A stretch of 64,000 nt of DNA from JAWLBM01 sp041687675 (GTDB lineage: Bacteria > Pseudomonadota > Alphaproteobacteria > Rhizobiales > Pleomorphomonadaceae), in NCBI GenBank assembly GCA_041687675.1, contig JAWLBM010000007.1, positions 62,001-126,000 on the forward strand, read 5' to 3'. This document shows, in pieces, positions 8,308 through 15,944 of this stretch (the stretch's first letter is position 1; each line of letters opens with the position of its first letter). The translations under genes were made by a program, and so were the position numbers. The notes under the pieces were generated by a model, which saw only the letters and a list, made by a program, of their open reading frames with translations, was not told where the DNA came from and ran no database searches.

Positions 8308-9354
8308 TCACCAGGCGTCCTCCAGCAGCCGCAGGTAGTCCTCCGCCGTCGCATGCCGCGGGTTGGTGCGGCTGACCGGGTCGGCCGCCGCCGTGCGGGC
8401 CGCCCGTCGCAGCGCCGCCTCCTCCAGGCCGAGGAAGCCGATCCGCCCCGGCAGGCCGATCCGCGATCCGAGTTCGGCGAGCGCGGCGGCGAGGTCCATG
8501 CCGGGCGGAAGCCGCAGCGCCTCGCGGATGGCGGCGAAGCGCTCCTCCACGGCCGGCGCGTTGAACGCGATCACGCGCGGCAGGATCGCCGCGTGGAGCC
8601 AGCCGTGGCGGGCGGCGATGCCCGCCTCCGCCTCGAGCGCCCGGGCCACCGCGTCGGCGCCGCCGAGGCCCTTCTGCGCGGCGAGCCCCGCGTTGAGGGC
8701 GGCGGCCAGCATCTCGCGGCGGGCCTCGAGGTCGCGGCCGTCGGCAACGGCCTTCTCGAGATGGGCGCCGGCGCGCCGAACCCCCTCGAGGGCGATGCCG
8801 TCCGCCGGCGGGTTGTAGGTGGTGCCGAGGTAGGCCTCGATGCAGTGGGTGAGCGCGTCGATGCCGCAGGCGGCCGTGCCCGCCGCATCGAGGCCGACCG
8901 TCAACGTCGGGTCGCAGAGGATGACGGAGGGCGTCCCGGGCGGCTGGTCGCCGGCGCCGGCGACCGGGCCGAGCCCGACGCTCGCGGTCGGGGTGGGGAT
9001 GGCCACCAGCGGCGCCGGCCGGTCGCCGCGGCGGACGCCGAGGCGGCGCGACAGGTCGAGGGCGGCGGCGCCGCCGAGCGCGACGATGCCGTCGCAGTCG
9101 TCGTTGCGGAAGCTCTCGGCGGCGATTCGCGAAGCCTGCGCGCCGGGGAGGTCCCTGAGCGGCTCCAGCCAGACGGGCCGGCAGGCGCCGGGCATGGCGT
9201 CGGCGAGGCGCTCGATGCCCTCGTCGATCCCGGCGGCGGCGTCGGTCACCACCAGCGGCCGGCCGATCGCGAGCTTGCGCATCTCCTCCGGCAGCGCGTC
9301 CTCGAGGATCCGGTCTGCGAAGTGGATGCGGGTGACGTAGGTGATCAGCGACAT
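8308..9354 (-). CDS. Iron-containing (group III) alcohol dehydrogenase family protein with altered metal site
   Basis: The 348-residue protein has the family NAD-binding loop (GGAAALD, 94-100), DPTLT (148-152) and the helix GIDALTHCIEAY giving two usual metal ligands, D166 and H170. The last ligand H250 (RHGW) is present. The segment that normally reads HxxxH before it is DAVAR here: the third ligand position is D234 and the following active-site His is R238. The protein may bind a different metal or act on an unusual substrate. It lies 138 bases after livJ, so it is probably part of the same catabolic set. Confidence 0.85.
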   Translation of the reverse strand: MSLITYVTRIHFADRILEDALPEEMRKLAIGRPLVVTDAAAGIDEGIERLADAMPGACRPVWLEPLRDLPGAQASRIAAESFRNDDCDGIVALGGAAALDLSRRLGVRRGDRPAPLVAIPTPTASVGLGPVAGAGDQPPGTPSVILCDPTLTVGLDAAGTAACGIDALTHCIEAYLGTTYNPPADGIALEGVRRAGAHLEKAVADGRDLEARREMLAAALNAGLAAQKGLGGADAVARALEAEAGIAARHGWLHAAILPRVIAFNAPAVEERFAAIREALRLPPGMDLAAALAELGSRIGLPGRIGFLGLEEAALRRAARTAAADPVSRTNPRHATAEDYLRLLEDAW

Positions 9355-9418
9355 CGGCGTTCACCTGCCCCGATGGCCCGGACGAGAGCGCGGGTGGCGA
9401 GGGCCGCCGGACCCGCCG

Positions 9419-9449
9419 CCCGGCCGGACCCTGGGCGGGTCCGGCCGGG
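9419..9449 (-). terminator. Perfect 13-bp GC hairpin after livJ (attenuator-like)
   Basis: CCCGGCCGGACCC (9419-9431) pairs perfectly with 9437-9449 across a 5-base loop. There is no T-run on either strand, so it is more likely an mRNA-stabilising or attenuating hairpin between livJ and the dehydrogenase than a full intrinsic terminator. Confidence 0.65.
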
Positions 9450-9492
9450 CGTGTCGGGAGGCCGGCCGCGGACGGCGGCCGGCCGGGTCTCG

Positions 9493-10758
9493 TCAGCCCT
9501 TGCCGCCGAGCGCGGCGCAGTCCGGGGTGTCGCGCGAGGGCAGGCCCATCGCCCGGAACTCGTCCGGGGTCATGCCGAGGGTCTGGTTGACGTTGTCGGT
9601 GCGCGAGACGAACTGGTTCTTGAGGTTGCCGTCCTCGCCCTCGACCACCTCGTTGATGAACACCGAGCCGGTGGCCTGGCGGTTCTCGTTGAGGGTCACG
9701 GTGCCGAGCGGGGTGTCGAGCGGCATCGTGGCGAGGGCCTCGTGCAGCTTCGCCTGCCCCTCGCCGAGGTCGCCTTCGACGGCGTCGATCGCCTGCAGGG
9801 CGGCGAGGGTGGCGACGTAGTAGCCGACGCCGAACAGCGACGGCGTCGGGAAGCGCTCGCTCTCGGGGAAGGCCTCCTGGTAGGCCTTGACGTAGTCCTG
9901 CCACTCCGGCGCCGGGTTGTCCTCGGCGAGCGGGCCGGAGGTCGGGGTGCCGACCAGGGCGTCCTTGGCCCGTCCGCGGGAGGTGAGCACCGTCTGGTCG
10001 GCCATGATGGTGCCGCCGATGAGGTTCGTCTCGGCGCCGGCCTGCTCGTACTGGTTCAGGAAGTTGATCGCGTCGGTGCCGCCGACGCCGAGGTAGATGG
10101 CGTCGATGTCCTCGGGAAGCGCAGCGATCACGCCGCCGAAGTCGGACGAGCCCAGCGGCACCCAGAAGCGCTCGACGATCTCGCCGCCGGAGCGGCAGAA
10201 GTCGACCGCGAAGCCGAGGAAGTTGGTGTAGCCGAAGGAGTAGTCGGCGGCCACGGTGGCGACGCGCTTCCAGCCCTTCTCGTTGACCACGTAGGTGCCG
10301 AGCCCGGCGCCCCACTGCGCGCCGTCGAGGTTGAAGCGGTAGAAGTTCGGCGCCGGGTCGACCCAGGTGGTCTCCAGCGCGCCGGAGATGCCGTTGATCA
10401 CCGTCTTGTCGGGGATCGTCTTGGCGTAGTCGCGCATGGCGATGCCTTCGGAGCCCGACAGCGGCCCGATGATGATGTCGACGTTGTCCTGCTCGATCAG
10501 CTTGCGCGCCTGGCGGACGGCGGTGTCGGGGGTGGTGTCGCTGGGCGCCACCACATACTCGATCTTCTTGCCGCCGGCCATGAAGTCGGCCTGCTTGAGG
10601 GCCAGTTCGACGTTGCGCACGCCGTCGGCGCCGCCGGCGGCGAAGGCGCCCTCGAGCGCGACGAGGATGCCGAGCTTGATGGTGTCGTCCTGGGCCATCG
10701 CGCCCGAAGGCAGCATGAACGCGAGCGCCGAGACCGAGGCGATGATCGCCTTTCTCAT
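9493..10758 (-). CDS. livJ: Liv-type ABC transporter substrate-binding protein
   Basis: This 421-residue periplasmic binding protein (Peripla_BP_6 type) has a signal peptide ending GAMAQDD at about residue 23. Mature features include LVALEGAFAAGGADGVRN and IIGPLSGSEGIAMRDYAK. The ATG at 10758 follows GGGAGG. It is separated from its permease genes by the dehydrogenase and AraC genes, but the shared upstream motif connects the two transcription units. Confidence 0.9.
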   Translation of the reverse strand: MRKAIIASVSALAFMLPSGAMAQDDTIKLGILVALEGAFAAGGADGVRNVELALKQADFMAGGKKIEYVVAPSDTTPDTAVRQARKLIEQDNVDIIIGPLSGSEGIAMRDYAKTIPDKTVINGISGALETTWVDPAPNFYRFNLDGAQWGAGLGTYVVNEKGWKRVATVAADYSFGYTNFLGFAVDFCRSGGEIVERFWVPLGSSDFGGVIAALPEDIDAIYLGVGGTDAINFLNQYEQAGAETNLIGGTIMADQTVLTSRGRAKDALVGTPTSGPLAEDNPAPEWQDYVKAYQEAFPESERFPTPSLFGVGYYVATLAALQAIDAVEGDLGEGQAKLHEALATMPLDTPLGTVTLNENRQATGSVFINEVVEGEDGNLKNQFVSRTDNVNQTLGMTPDEFRAMGLPSRDTPDCAALGGKG

Positions 10759-11105
10759 CGGGGGACCTCCCTTGATAGCGCAGGCCGCCTTGTCCACGCC
10801 GTGCCGTCCCGCCGCCTGCATCCCGGGTGCCACGGCCACACCGAGGAAGGGTAGGTTCGAGGCCCCGCCGCCGCGATGACCCGGCGTTCGGCTCCATACC
10901 CCCTAGTCTCATTTTTCGCCCCCGCCGCATCCGCGCCCGCGGCTTCCGGGCGAAGCGGCGTCCGGGACAGCAGCATGTCCTCGTCGATCCATACGGCGAG
11001 GAGCGCATCCTCAAAGTCCGTTGGCATTGCGACCGAGAAGGCCGTGCAGACCGCGTCGGGGCACCGATACGGCTCGGGATGGCCGTTGACGATATCAAGT
11101 CTCCG
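10759..11105. other. 347-bp intergenic region upstream of livJ
   Basis: It holds the livJ promoter, the shared CATACCC/AGTCTCA motif and the end of the LuxR hairpin. A minus-strand open frame runs in phase with the end of the LuxR gene (from about 11105 to 10755). It reads sensibly for a short stretch (PTDFEDALLAVWIDEDM) but has no ribosome-binding site and no recognisable family, so I do not call a gene. Confidence 0.5.
10895..10916 (-). promoter_or_regulatory. Candidate operator upstream of livJ (copy B)
   Basis: The plus strand reads CATACCC-N3-AGTCTCA-N2-TTT, the same architecture as 7300-7321. It begins 137 bases upstream of the livJ ATG. Confidence 0.6.
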
Positions 11106-11116
11106 TCAGAGACTTG
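11096..11116 (-). terminator. 8-bp hairpin with the LuxR stop codon in its loop
   Basis: CAAGTCTC (11096-11103) pairs with GAGACTTG (11109-11116). The 5-base loop carries the TGA stop of the regulator gene. No T-run follows. Confidence 0.45.
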
Positions 11117-12236
11117 TCTGCTCCCCACCACTCGTCGAGAAGGTCGAGAAGCTGGTGACCAGGGTCACGAGACGGGCCTGCCGGTCCACGCCGGTCTTCG
11201 CAAAGACCGCCTTCAGTTGCGTTCTGACCGTGGCGGGCGAAAGCGACAGGCTGGCTGCGACTTCGTCGACGGACATTCCTCGACCGATACCACCGGCCAC
11301 TTTAGCCTCCGCCGGAGTGAGGTCGAACAGCGCCTCAAGAATGCTTGCCGGCGGCCCGATCCCGGTTTTCGGCTCCGCGAGCAGGACGACCAGATCACCG
11401 GGAGTTAGGAAGTCCCGGCTTGACCGCACCAGCGGAACGAGGTGCGCGATCGCCAGCGCGGCACCATCCCCGTCCCGGAGCGCGACGGAGTAGGGCTGCG
11501 CTCCCAGTCGCATCCGGCGGATCGAGTTGAGAACCTCGGTGAGCAGAGCGTCTCCCCTGGCGTCCTTCAGCCGGAGGTGGTCGTGGGCGCGGATGGCAAC
11601 CAGGTGCGAGGCGGCCTCGAAGGAACGGTTTGCCGCAATGACGCGCCCGTTCGCGCGCACAACGGCTGCGGGGATGCCGATCATGGCCAGCGCCGCGGTC
11701 ATTCCTCTCGCGTGCTCGAGCCCCAGCCTCGCGCTCAATGCAGCCGCGCGTGCGATATGCGGCCGAAGGGGATCCAGCAGCAACTTCGCCTCGTTCGGAA
11801 CCGGGCCCTTGCTCAGCAGGCGATCGAAGCTGATCACCAACATGTCGCCCGTGAGCGGCATGATGAGGCTCCCGATCGACCAGCCGAGGCCGCGCGGGCG
11901 GAAGAACTCGGTGAACATCGGATGCGTTTCGATCTCCACCGGCGTCAGCACGTCCTGGTCCGTCACGAATCCGCCGGCGCGCAGCCGCAGGCCCGCTTCG
12001 GCGCGGCAGTTGCGCAAAACCCAGCCCTGTTCGACGAAGTCGATCATGTGCTGCCGCATGCTCTCGGACGCCACCCAGCGGCTGCTTCCCCCACCTACGG
12101 CAAACAGGACGCCACCCTCGGCATCGCAAAGCTGCCCCAGGTCGGCAAGAAGTCCGGGCCAAAGATCCGGGTTGGCCGCGGCCTCATAGATGGTCCCGAT
12201 CAGTTCGGCGTCCGCTTGCATTCCCCCCAAGAGCAA
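11106..12236 (-). CDS. LuxR-type transcriptional regulator (paralog 1)
   Basis: This 376-residue protein has an unassigned N-terminal sensory region and a C-terminal LuxR helix-turn-helix (about 305-365) with FDLTPAEAKVAGGI and SPATVRTQLKAVFAKTG. It lacks a receiver domain, so it is not an obvious two-component output. The start is uncertain: TTG at 12236 has GGGGGAG five to six bases upstream, while the ATG at 12221 has its G-run only one base away. I chose TTG. It is paralogous to the regulator at 14214-15338, with similar length and layout, and lies downstream of a DUF1194 gene. Confidence 0.85.
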   Translation of the reverse strand: MLLGGMQADAELIGTIYEAAANPDLWPGLLADLGQLCDAEGGVLFAVGGGSSRWVASESMRQHMIDFVEQGWVLRNCRAEAGLRLRAGGFVTDQDVLTPVEIETHPMFTEFFRPRGLGWSIGSLIMPLTGDMLVISFDRLLSKGPVPNEAKLLLDPLRPHIARAAALSARLGLEHARGMTAALAMIGIPAAVVRANGRVIAANRSFEAASHLVAIRAHDHLRLKDARGDALLTEVLNSIRRMRLGAQPYSVALRDGDGAALAIAHLVPLVRSSRDFLTPGDLVVLLAEPKTGIGPPASILEALFDLTPAEAKVAGGIGRGMSVDEVAASLSLSPATVRTQLKAVFAKTGVDRQARLVTLVTSFSTFSTSGGEQTSL

Positions 12237-12327
12237 GTGCTCTCCCCCGGATGACGCCGACGACCGGCAGACGGTACTAGCCTACCTGCCGGCGACCGAG
12301 CGGCAACCCTCGATGAAATGACGACGC

Positions 12328-13131
12328 CTACCCGCCCGGTGGCGCGGCTGTTGCCGGCAGCTTCGCGAATTGCGGCCGCTCCTGCACCTGGTCGAGGCCG
12401 ATCACCGGCTGGATCTCGCGTTCCAGCTTCCTCAGGATCGCTTCGGCGAAGTCGGGGTAGTCGGCGATTTCCATCACGAAGGCGCCGGGCCCGGTGATGA
12501 CCGAGCGCTCGAAGTAGTCGGCCAGCCACGGCTCCGCGTTGGCGATGGCGAGCGCGTTGATGGTGACGCCCATCGCCTCCGCCCGCTGGCGGGCGTCCCG
12601 GAGGAAGGGAGCGCCGTGCGGGGCCAGCGGGCCGCGAGAGGGGGGACTGACGGCGGGGGCGGCCGGAGCCCGCGGCGACACGGTCTCGGCCCCGTCCCCC
12701 GACAGGTTGATCAGCCTGCGCCTGGCGCAGGGGCGCTGCTCCAGGAGGTCCAGCGCGGCCCAGAGCCCCTTGCCGAGGCCCGTGTTGCCGGTGAGGCGCC
12801 GCGGCGCCGCTTCCACGGCGGCGGCGAAGCGCTCGGCGTCGGACCGCGTGCCGACGTCGATCCAGCCGAGCCGGTCGACGGACATGCTCATGTCGGCCCA
12901 GAAGACGGCCGCCAGCGACACCGTCCCGACGCTCTCGATCGCCGCGAGGACGGCGTCGTCCCTGAAGGCGTCGGCGATGCCCTTCAGCTGGAGCAGGTGC
13001 TCCCGCTCGTCGACGCTGCCGGAGACGTCGACCGCGAGCACGAGCGCCAGGTCCGGACAGGGGGACGCGACGGCCGGTGGCGGGATGGTCAGCGCCGCGA
13101 GGGCGAGGAGGAGGAGGGATGGGCGCCGCAT
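12328..13131 (-). CDS. Secreted DUF1194 (von Willebrand A-like) protein, copy 1
   Basis: The 267-residue protein has a signal peptide (MRRPSLLLLALAALTIPPP..AVAS). It then opens with LALVLAVDVSGSVD, the DxSGS metal-binding loop of VWA-like domains, followed by TGNTGLGKGLWAALDLLE and RRLINLSGDG. A Pro/Ala-rich insert (PRAPAAPAVSPPSRGP) distinguishes it from copy 2. VWA-like domains usually bind protein ligands through a metal. It is divergent from copy 2 with about 320 bases between the two starts. Confidence 0.85.
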   Translation of the reverse strand: MRRPSLLLLALAALTIPPPAVASPCPDLALVLAVDVSGSVDEREHLLQLKGIADAFRDDAVLAAIESVGTVSLAAVFWADMSMSVDRLGWIDVGTRSDAERFAAAVEAAPRRLTGNTGLGKGLWAALDLLEQRPCARRRLINLSGDGAETVSPRAPAAPAVSPPSRGPLAPHGAPFLRDARQRAEAMGVTINALAIANAEPWLADYFERSVITGPGAFVMEIADYPDFAEAILRKLEREIQPVIGLDQVQERPQFAKLPATAAPPGG

Positions 13132-13304
13132 TCGCGTTCTCCGCCGGTGGGGGAGAGGCCCGCCGCCGACCGCTCGTCGCCGAGCGGGATCAGGACGCCG
13201 TTGCCCAAGCGCAGGTGGGTCGCCTCGCGGGCGCTCGCGGCTCCGCGAACCGAACCGCTGGTCTTGAGCACGACGGGCATTCCGTCGGCGCCGTCCTTCG
13301 ACAT
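13089..13304 (-). CDS. Possible small protein of unknown function (71 aa)
   Basis: The ATG at 13304 has GGAGG nine bases upstream. The frame reads MSKDGADGMPVVLKTSGSV and later LRLGNGVLIPLGDERS before becoming Ser/Arg-rich. It overlaps the start of the DUF1194 gene by 43 bases, which could couple their translation. I recognise no family. In DNA of this GC content open frames arise by chance, so it may not be real. Confidence 0.3.
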   Translation of the reverse strand: MSKDGADGMPVVLKTSGSVRGAASAREATHLRLGNGVLIPLGDERSAAGLSPTGGERECGAHPSSSSPSRR

Positions 13305-13372
13305 CGCGCGTGGCCTCCGGCCCGGCCCCATCGCCGGGCATGCCACCGATCATGCACGCCGCCTCGACGGAC

Positions 13373-13396
13373 CGCTTACCCGGTTTGAGGTAAGCG
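13373..13396. promoter_or_regulatory. Perfect inverted repeat between the divergent DUF1194 genes
   Basis: CGCTTACC (13373-13380), an 8-base spacer, then GGTAAGCG (13389-13396). The 24-bp symmetric element lies 56 bases upstream of the plus-strand gene. Its size suits a dimeric LuxR-type regulator, two of which flank this locus; the pairing is an inference. Confidence 0.55.
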
Positions 13397-13451
13397 CCCT
13401 GGTTGTCCGCGGCGCATGATGCCCTTCGGGACTGGAGCGAGGGAGGCCCTC

Positions 13452-14201
13452 ATGAAGATCCCCGGTTTCTCGGCTGCGCTCGTATGCGGATCTCTCGTCG
13501 CGGCCGGCGAGGCGGTCGCCGCCCCGTGCCACGACCTCGCCCTCGTCCTCGCCATCGATGCGTCCGGCAGCGTGGATGCCTTCGAATACCGTCTCCAGAC
13601 GCAGGGCATCGCCGCCGCCTTCCGCAGCGAGCCCGTGAAGGCGGCGCTCGCCGGCGCCGGGAGCGTCGCGGCGAGCGCGGTCTTCTGGTCGGATCCGGCG
13701 CGGGACCCGGTGGTGGTCGGCTGGCACGACCTGGACGGCCCCGGAGGCCCGGACCGGTTCGCCGACCGGATTCTGGCCGTGCCCCGGGGCTTCGGCGGAC
13801 AGACGGGCCTCGGGGCGGGGCTCTGGGCCGCGCTGGACGTCCTCGCGGATCCCGCCCTCTGCGCCGCCCGCAAGGTGGTGAACGTGTCGGGAGACGGCGT
13901 GCAGGGCCGCGGCTCGCTCATCGAAGGGAGAGGATTCAAGCAGATCGAGGTCCGCCTGGCGCGGGCCAGGGCGGAGCGCCTCGGCGTCACCGTCAACGCG
14001 CTCGCGATCACCCGCGACGAGCCCGGGCTCGCCGCCTACTACCGGAGCGAGCTCCTCGCCGGACCCGGCGCCTTCGTGATGGAGGTGGACGACTACCACG
14101 ACTTCGCCGAGGCGATCCTGCTGAAGCTGAGGCGGGAAATCGAACCGATGATCGCAGGGCGCGGCACGCACGCAGAACTTGCGATGGCGGGGAGGCGGTA
14201 G
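13452..14201 (+). CDS. Secreted DUF1194 (von Willebrand A-like) protein, copy 2
   Basis: The 249-residue protein has a signal peptide (MKIPGFSAALVCGSL..AVAAP). The domain starts LALVLAIDASGSVD and continues GQTGLGAGLWAALDVL and RKVVNVSGDGVQ, with GPGAFVMEVDDYHDFAEAIL near the end as in copy 1. The ATG at 13452 follows GGGAGG; an earlier in-frame ATG lacks a ribosome-binding site. It is convergent with the second LuxR regulator (12 bases between stops). Confidence 0.85.
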   Translation: MKIPGFSAALVCGSLVAAGEAVAAPCHDLALVLAIDASGSVDAFEYRLQTQGIAAAFRSEPVKAALAGAGSVAASAVFWSDPARDPVVVGWHDLDGPGGPDRFADRILAVPRGFGGQTGLGAGLWAALDVLADPALCAARKVVNVSGDGVQGRGSLIEGRGFKQIEVRLARARAERLGVTVNALAITRDEPGLAAYYRSELLAGPGAFVMEVDDYHDFAEAILLKLRREIEPMIAGRGTHAELAMAGRR

Positions 14202-14213
14202 GATCGGCTGTCA

Positions 14214-15338
14214 TCATCTCCCGAGCGAGGAGACGCGGGAGACGAGCCGCACCAGATCCGCCTGGCCCTTCAGGCCGAGGCGGGCGCAGAGGTGCTTCAG
14301 GGTCGTCCTGACCGTCGCCTCGGTGATCCCGAGCCGGGCGGCGACCTCCGCGATCGAGCCGCCGTCGGCGATCAGTCCCGCGACACGGGCCTGCGCGGCC
14401 GTCAGGCCGACCATCCGAAGCACGGTCGCGAGGTCGGGATAGGAGCGGTGCTGCGGATCGAGAATGGTGACCAGCGCCGACCGGCGGACGGGCACGCCGA
14501 AGTGGCGTTCGGCCCGCTCCGAGGTCACCGGGCTCACCCTCACCAGCAGCGGCAGCAGGCACTCGTCCCGCGGCACCGCCAGCGTGTCCGGCAGTCCCCG
14601 GTCCGGCGTGCCGCCGAGCGCCTCGGAGATCATCGCGTCCAGGGTCGGCTGGAGCCCGGCGCGCTGGAGACGCAGCTTTCGGTCCTTGATGTCGAGGCCG
14701 CGCCCGGCGACGGTCGCGAACGCCGCGTTGGCGAGCAGGACGCGCCGGTCGCTGCCGACGACCACCACGGCACAGTCGAAGGATCCGAGACGCTCGGCGA
14801 CGGAGTCGACGATCGCCGAGGCCTCGCCGAGGCGCGCCTTCAGCGAGGCCGCGCGGACCATGTGCCTCGCCACCAGGTCGAACAGGCGCCGTTCCCCCGG
14901 CGCCGCCGGCGGCAGCCCGTGCCTCCGCTGCACCGTGAATGCCACCACGTCCGTGCCCAGGGGGCGCGCCACCAGCCCGAGCTGCTCGCCGATGCCGCTC
15001 GGCCGGAGGAGGTCCTGCGCGAACATGTCCCGCCGGATCTCCTCGGGCGGGAAGAAGTCGTAGACAGAAAACGTCCCGAGCGGAACTGGGTTGGACTTGC
15101 CGTAGTTCGCCATGGTGTCGAACTGCCACCAGCCGTCGTCGAGGTAGGCGGACCTCAGGTGCGCGATGCCGGGCGAGAAATGCATCTCCGGCCCCCGGAC
15201 GCTCAGGTTGACCGCGGCGAGGCCGATCCCGCCGAAGGCGTGGGCGAGGCGATCGAGGGCGATTCCCCACCCGCCGTCATCGTCCAGCGCAGCCCCGTAG
15301 AGCTGGTCCGCGATCTCGAGAAGATCCCCCTCGTTCAT
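14214..15338 (-). CDS. LuxR-type transcriptional regulator (paralog 2)
   Basis: This 374-residue protein has an N-terminal sensory region (DLLEIADQLYGAALDDDGGW..) aligning in layout with paralog 1. The C-terminal LuxR helix-turn-helix contains VGLTAAQARVAGLIADGGS and TEATVRTTLKHLCARLG. The ATG at 15338 is preceded by GGGGGGAAGTGGG. With the DUF1194 genes it makes the mirror order luxR-DUF1194 / DUF1194-luxR. Confidence 0.87.
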   Translation of the reverse strand: MNEGDLLEIADQLYGAALDDDGGWGIALDRLAHAFGGIGLAAVNLSVRGPEMHFSPGIAHLRSAYLDDGWWQFDTMANYGKSNPVPLGTFSVYDFFPPEEIRRDMFAQDLLRPSGIGEQLGLVARPLGTDVVAFTVQRRHGLPPAAPGERRLFDLVARHMVRAASLKARLGEASAIVDSVAERLGSFDCAVVVVGSDRRVLLANAAFATVAGRGLDIKDRKLRLQRAGLQPTLDAMISEALGGTPDRGLPDTLAVPRDECLLPLLVRVSPVTSERAERHFGVPVRRSALVTILDPQHRSYPDLATVLRMVGLTAAQARVAGLIADGGSIAEVAARLGITEATVRTTLKHLCARLGLKGQADLVRLVSRVSSLGR

Positions 15339-15592
15339 CCCACTTCCCCCCGAAAGCGGACGCCCAAGGGTCGTATCGCGCGAGAATGCACGCCGTGAAT
15401 AGACGGCATTGTGAACATCGGTAGTCCTGCCGCCCGGGAGCGCGCGGAAGGCCTTTCGAGACCGGCACTTTTCCCCTGTTTCAACGCCCGGGAACGTGGT
15501 GCACTGCCGGGACACTTCCGCTTCCGGGATGGGGCCGTTCACATGACCACCCCTGATCGACCGCCGGCGGGGGCCGGCGGCGCGCGATTCCC

Positions 15593-15862
15593 ATGCGACG
15601 GCCGGGGGCGCGCGTGAGAACGGCCGCCTCCTTCGGCCGCGGCGCGGCGGGCATCCCGCCGATGATGCGCTGGATCCCGCTGGTGACGTTGCTGCAGGTC
15701 GGCCTCGACATGGCCGTCGTGGTCGGGGTTCCCGGCTACGGCCACGACTACGTCGCCGCGCACACCATACCCGCCTGGGCGGCGGTGGCCGAGCCCGAGG
15801 GCTGGACGGCGGAACGGGAGGCGGCCCTGGTCCGGCTGTTCGCGGACCGGCCGTCCCGCTGA
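15593..15862 (+). pseudogene. Remnant: C-terminal end of an alpha/beta-hydrolase family (Abhydrolase_9) gene
   Basis: The readable part, MRWIPLVTLLQVGLDM through VPGYGHDY, IPAWAAV and EGWTAERE, matches from memory the C-terminal signature of the membrane-associated Abhydrolase_9 family (normally about 550 residues). Only about 65 family residues remain, preceded by about 23 unrelated ones. The space where the rest should be is filled by the LuxR promoter. I read it as a leftover of a deletion or rearrangement. Confidence 0.5.
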
Positions 15863-15904
15863 GACGGAGCCCGGCCTTGGGCCCTGCCCGCGCCCCCGGT
15901 TGGC

Positions 15905-15935
15905 GGCGGGAGCCGGGCTGACGCCGCCTCCCGCC
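15905..15935. terminator. 8-bp hairpin between convergent genes
   Basis: GGCGGGAG (15905-15912) pairs with CTCCCGCC (15928-15935) across 15 bases, between the hydrolase remnant and the binding-protein gene stop. There is no T-run. Confidence 0.4.
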
Positions 15936-15944
15936 AGGTCGCGG

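Noticed and set aside
10755..11027. 90-codon minus-strand frame between the LuxR gene and livJ
   Set aside because: It has a plausible short stretch, but no ribosome-binding site and no family. It runs over the shared regulatory motif and the livJ promoter.
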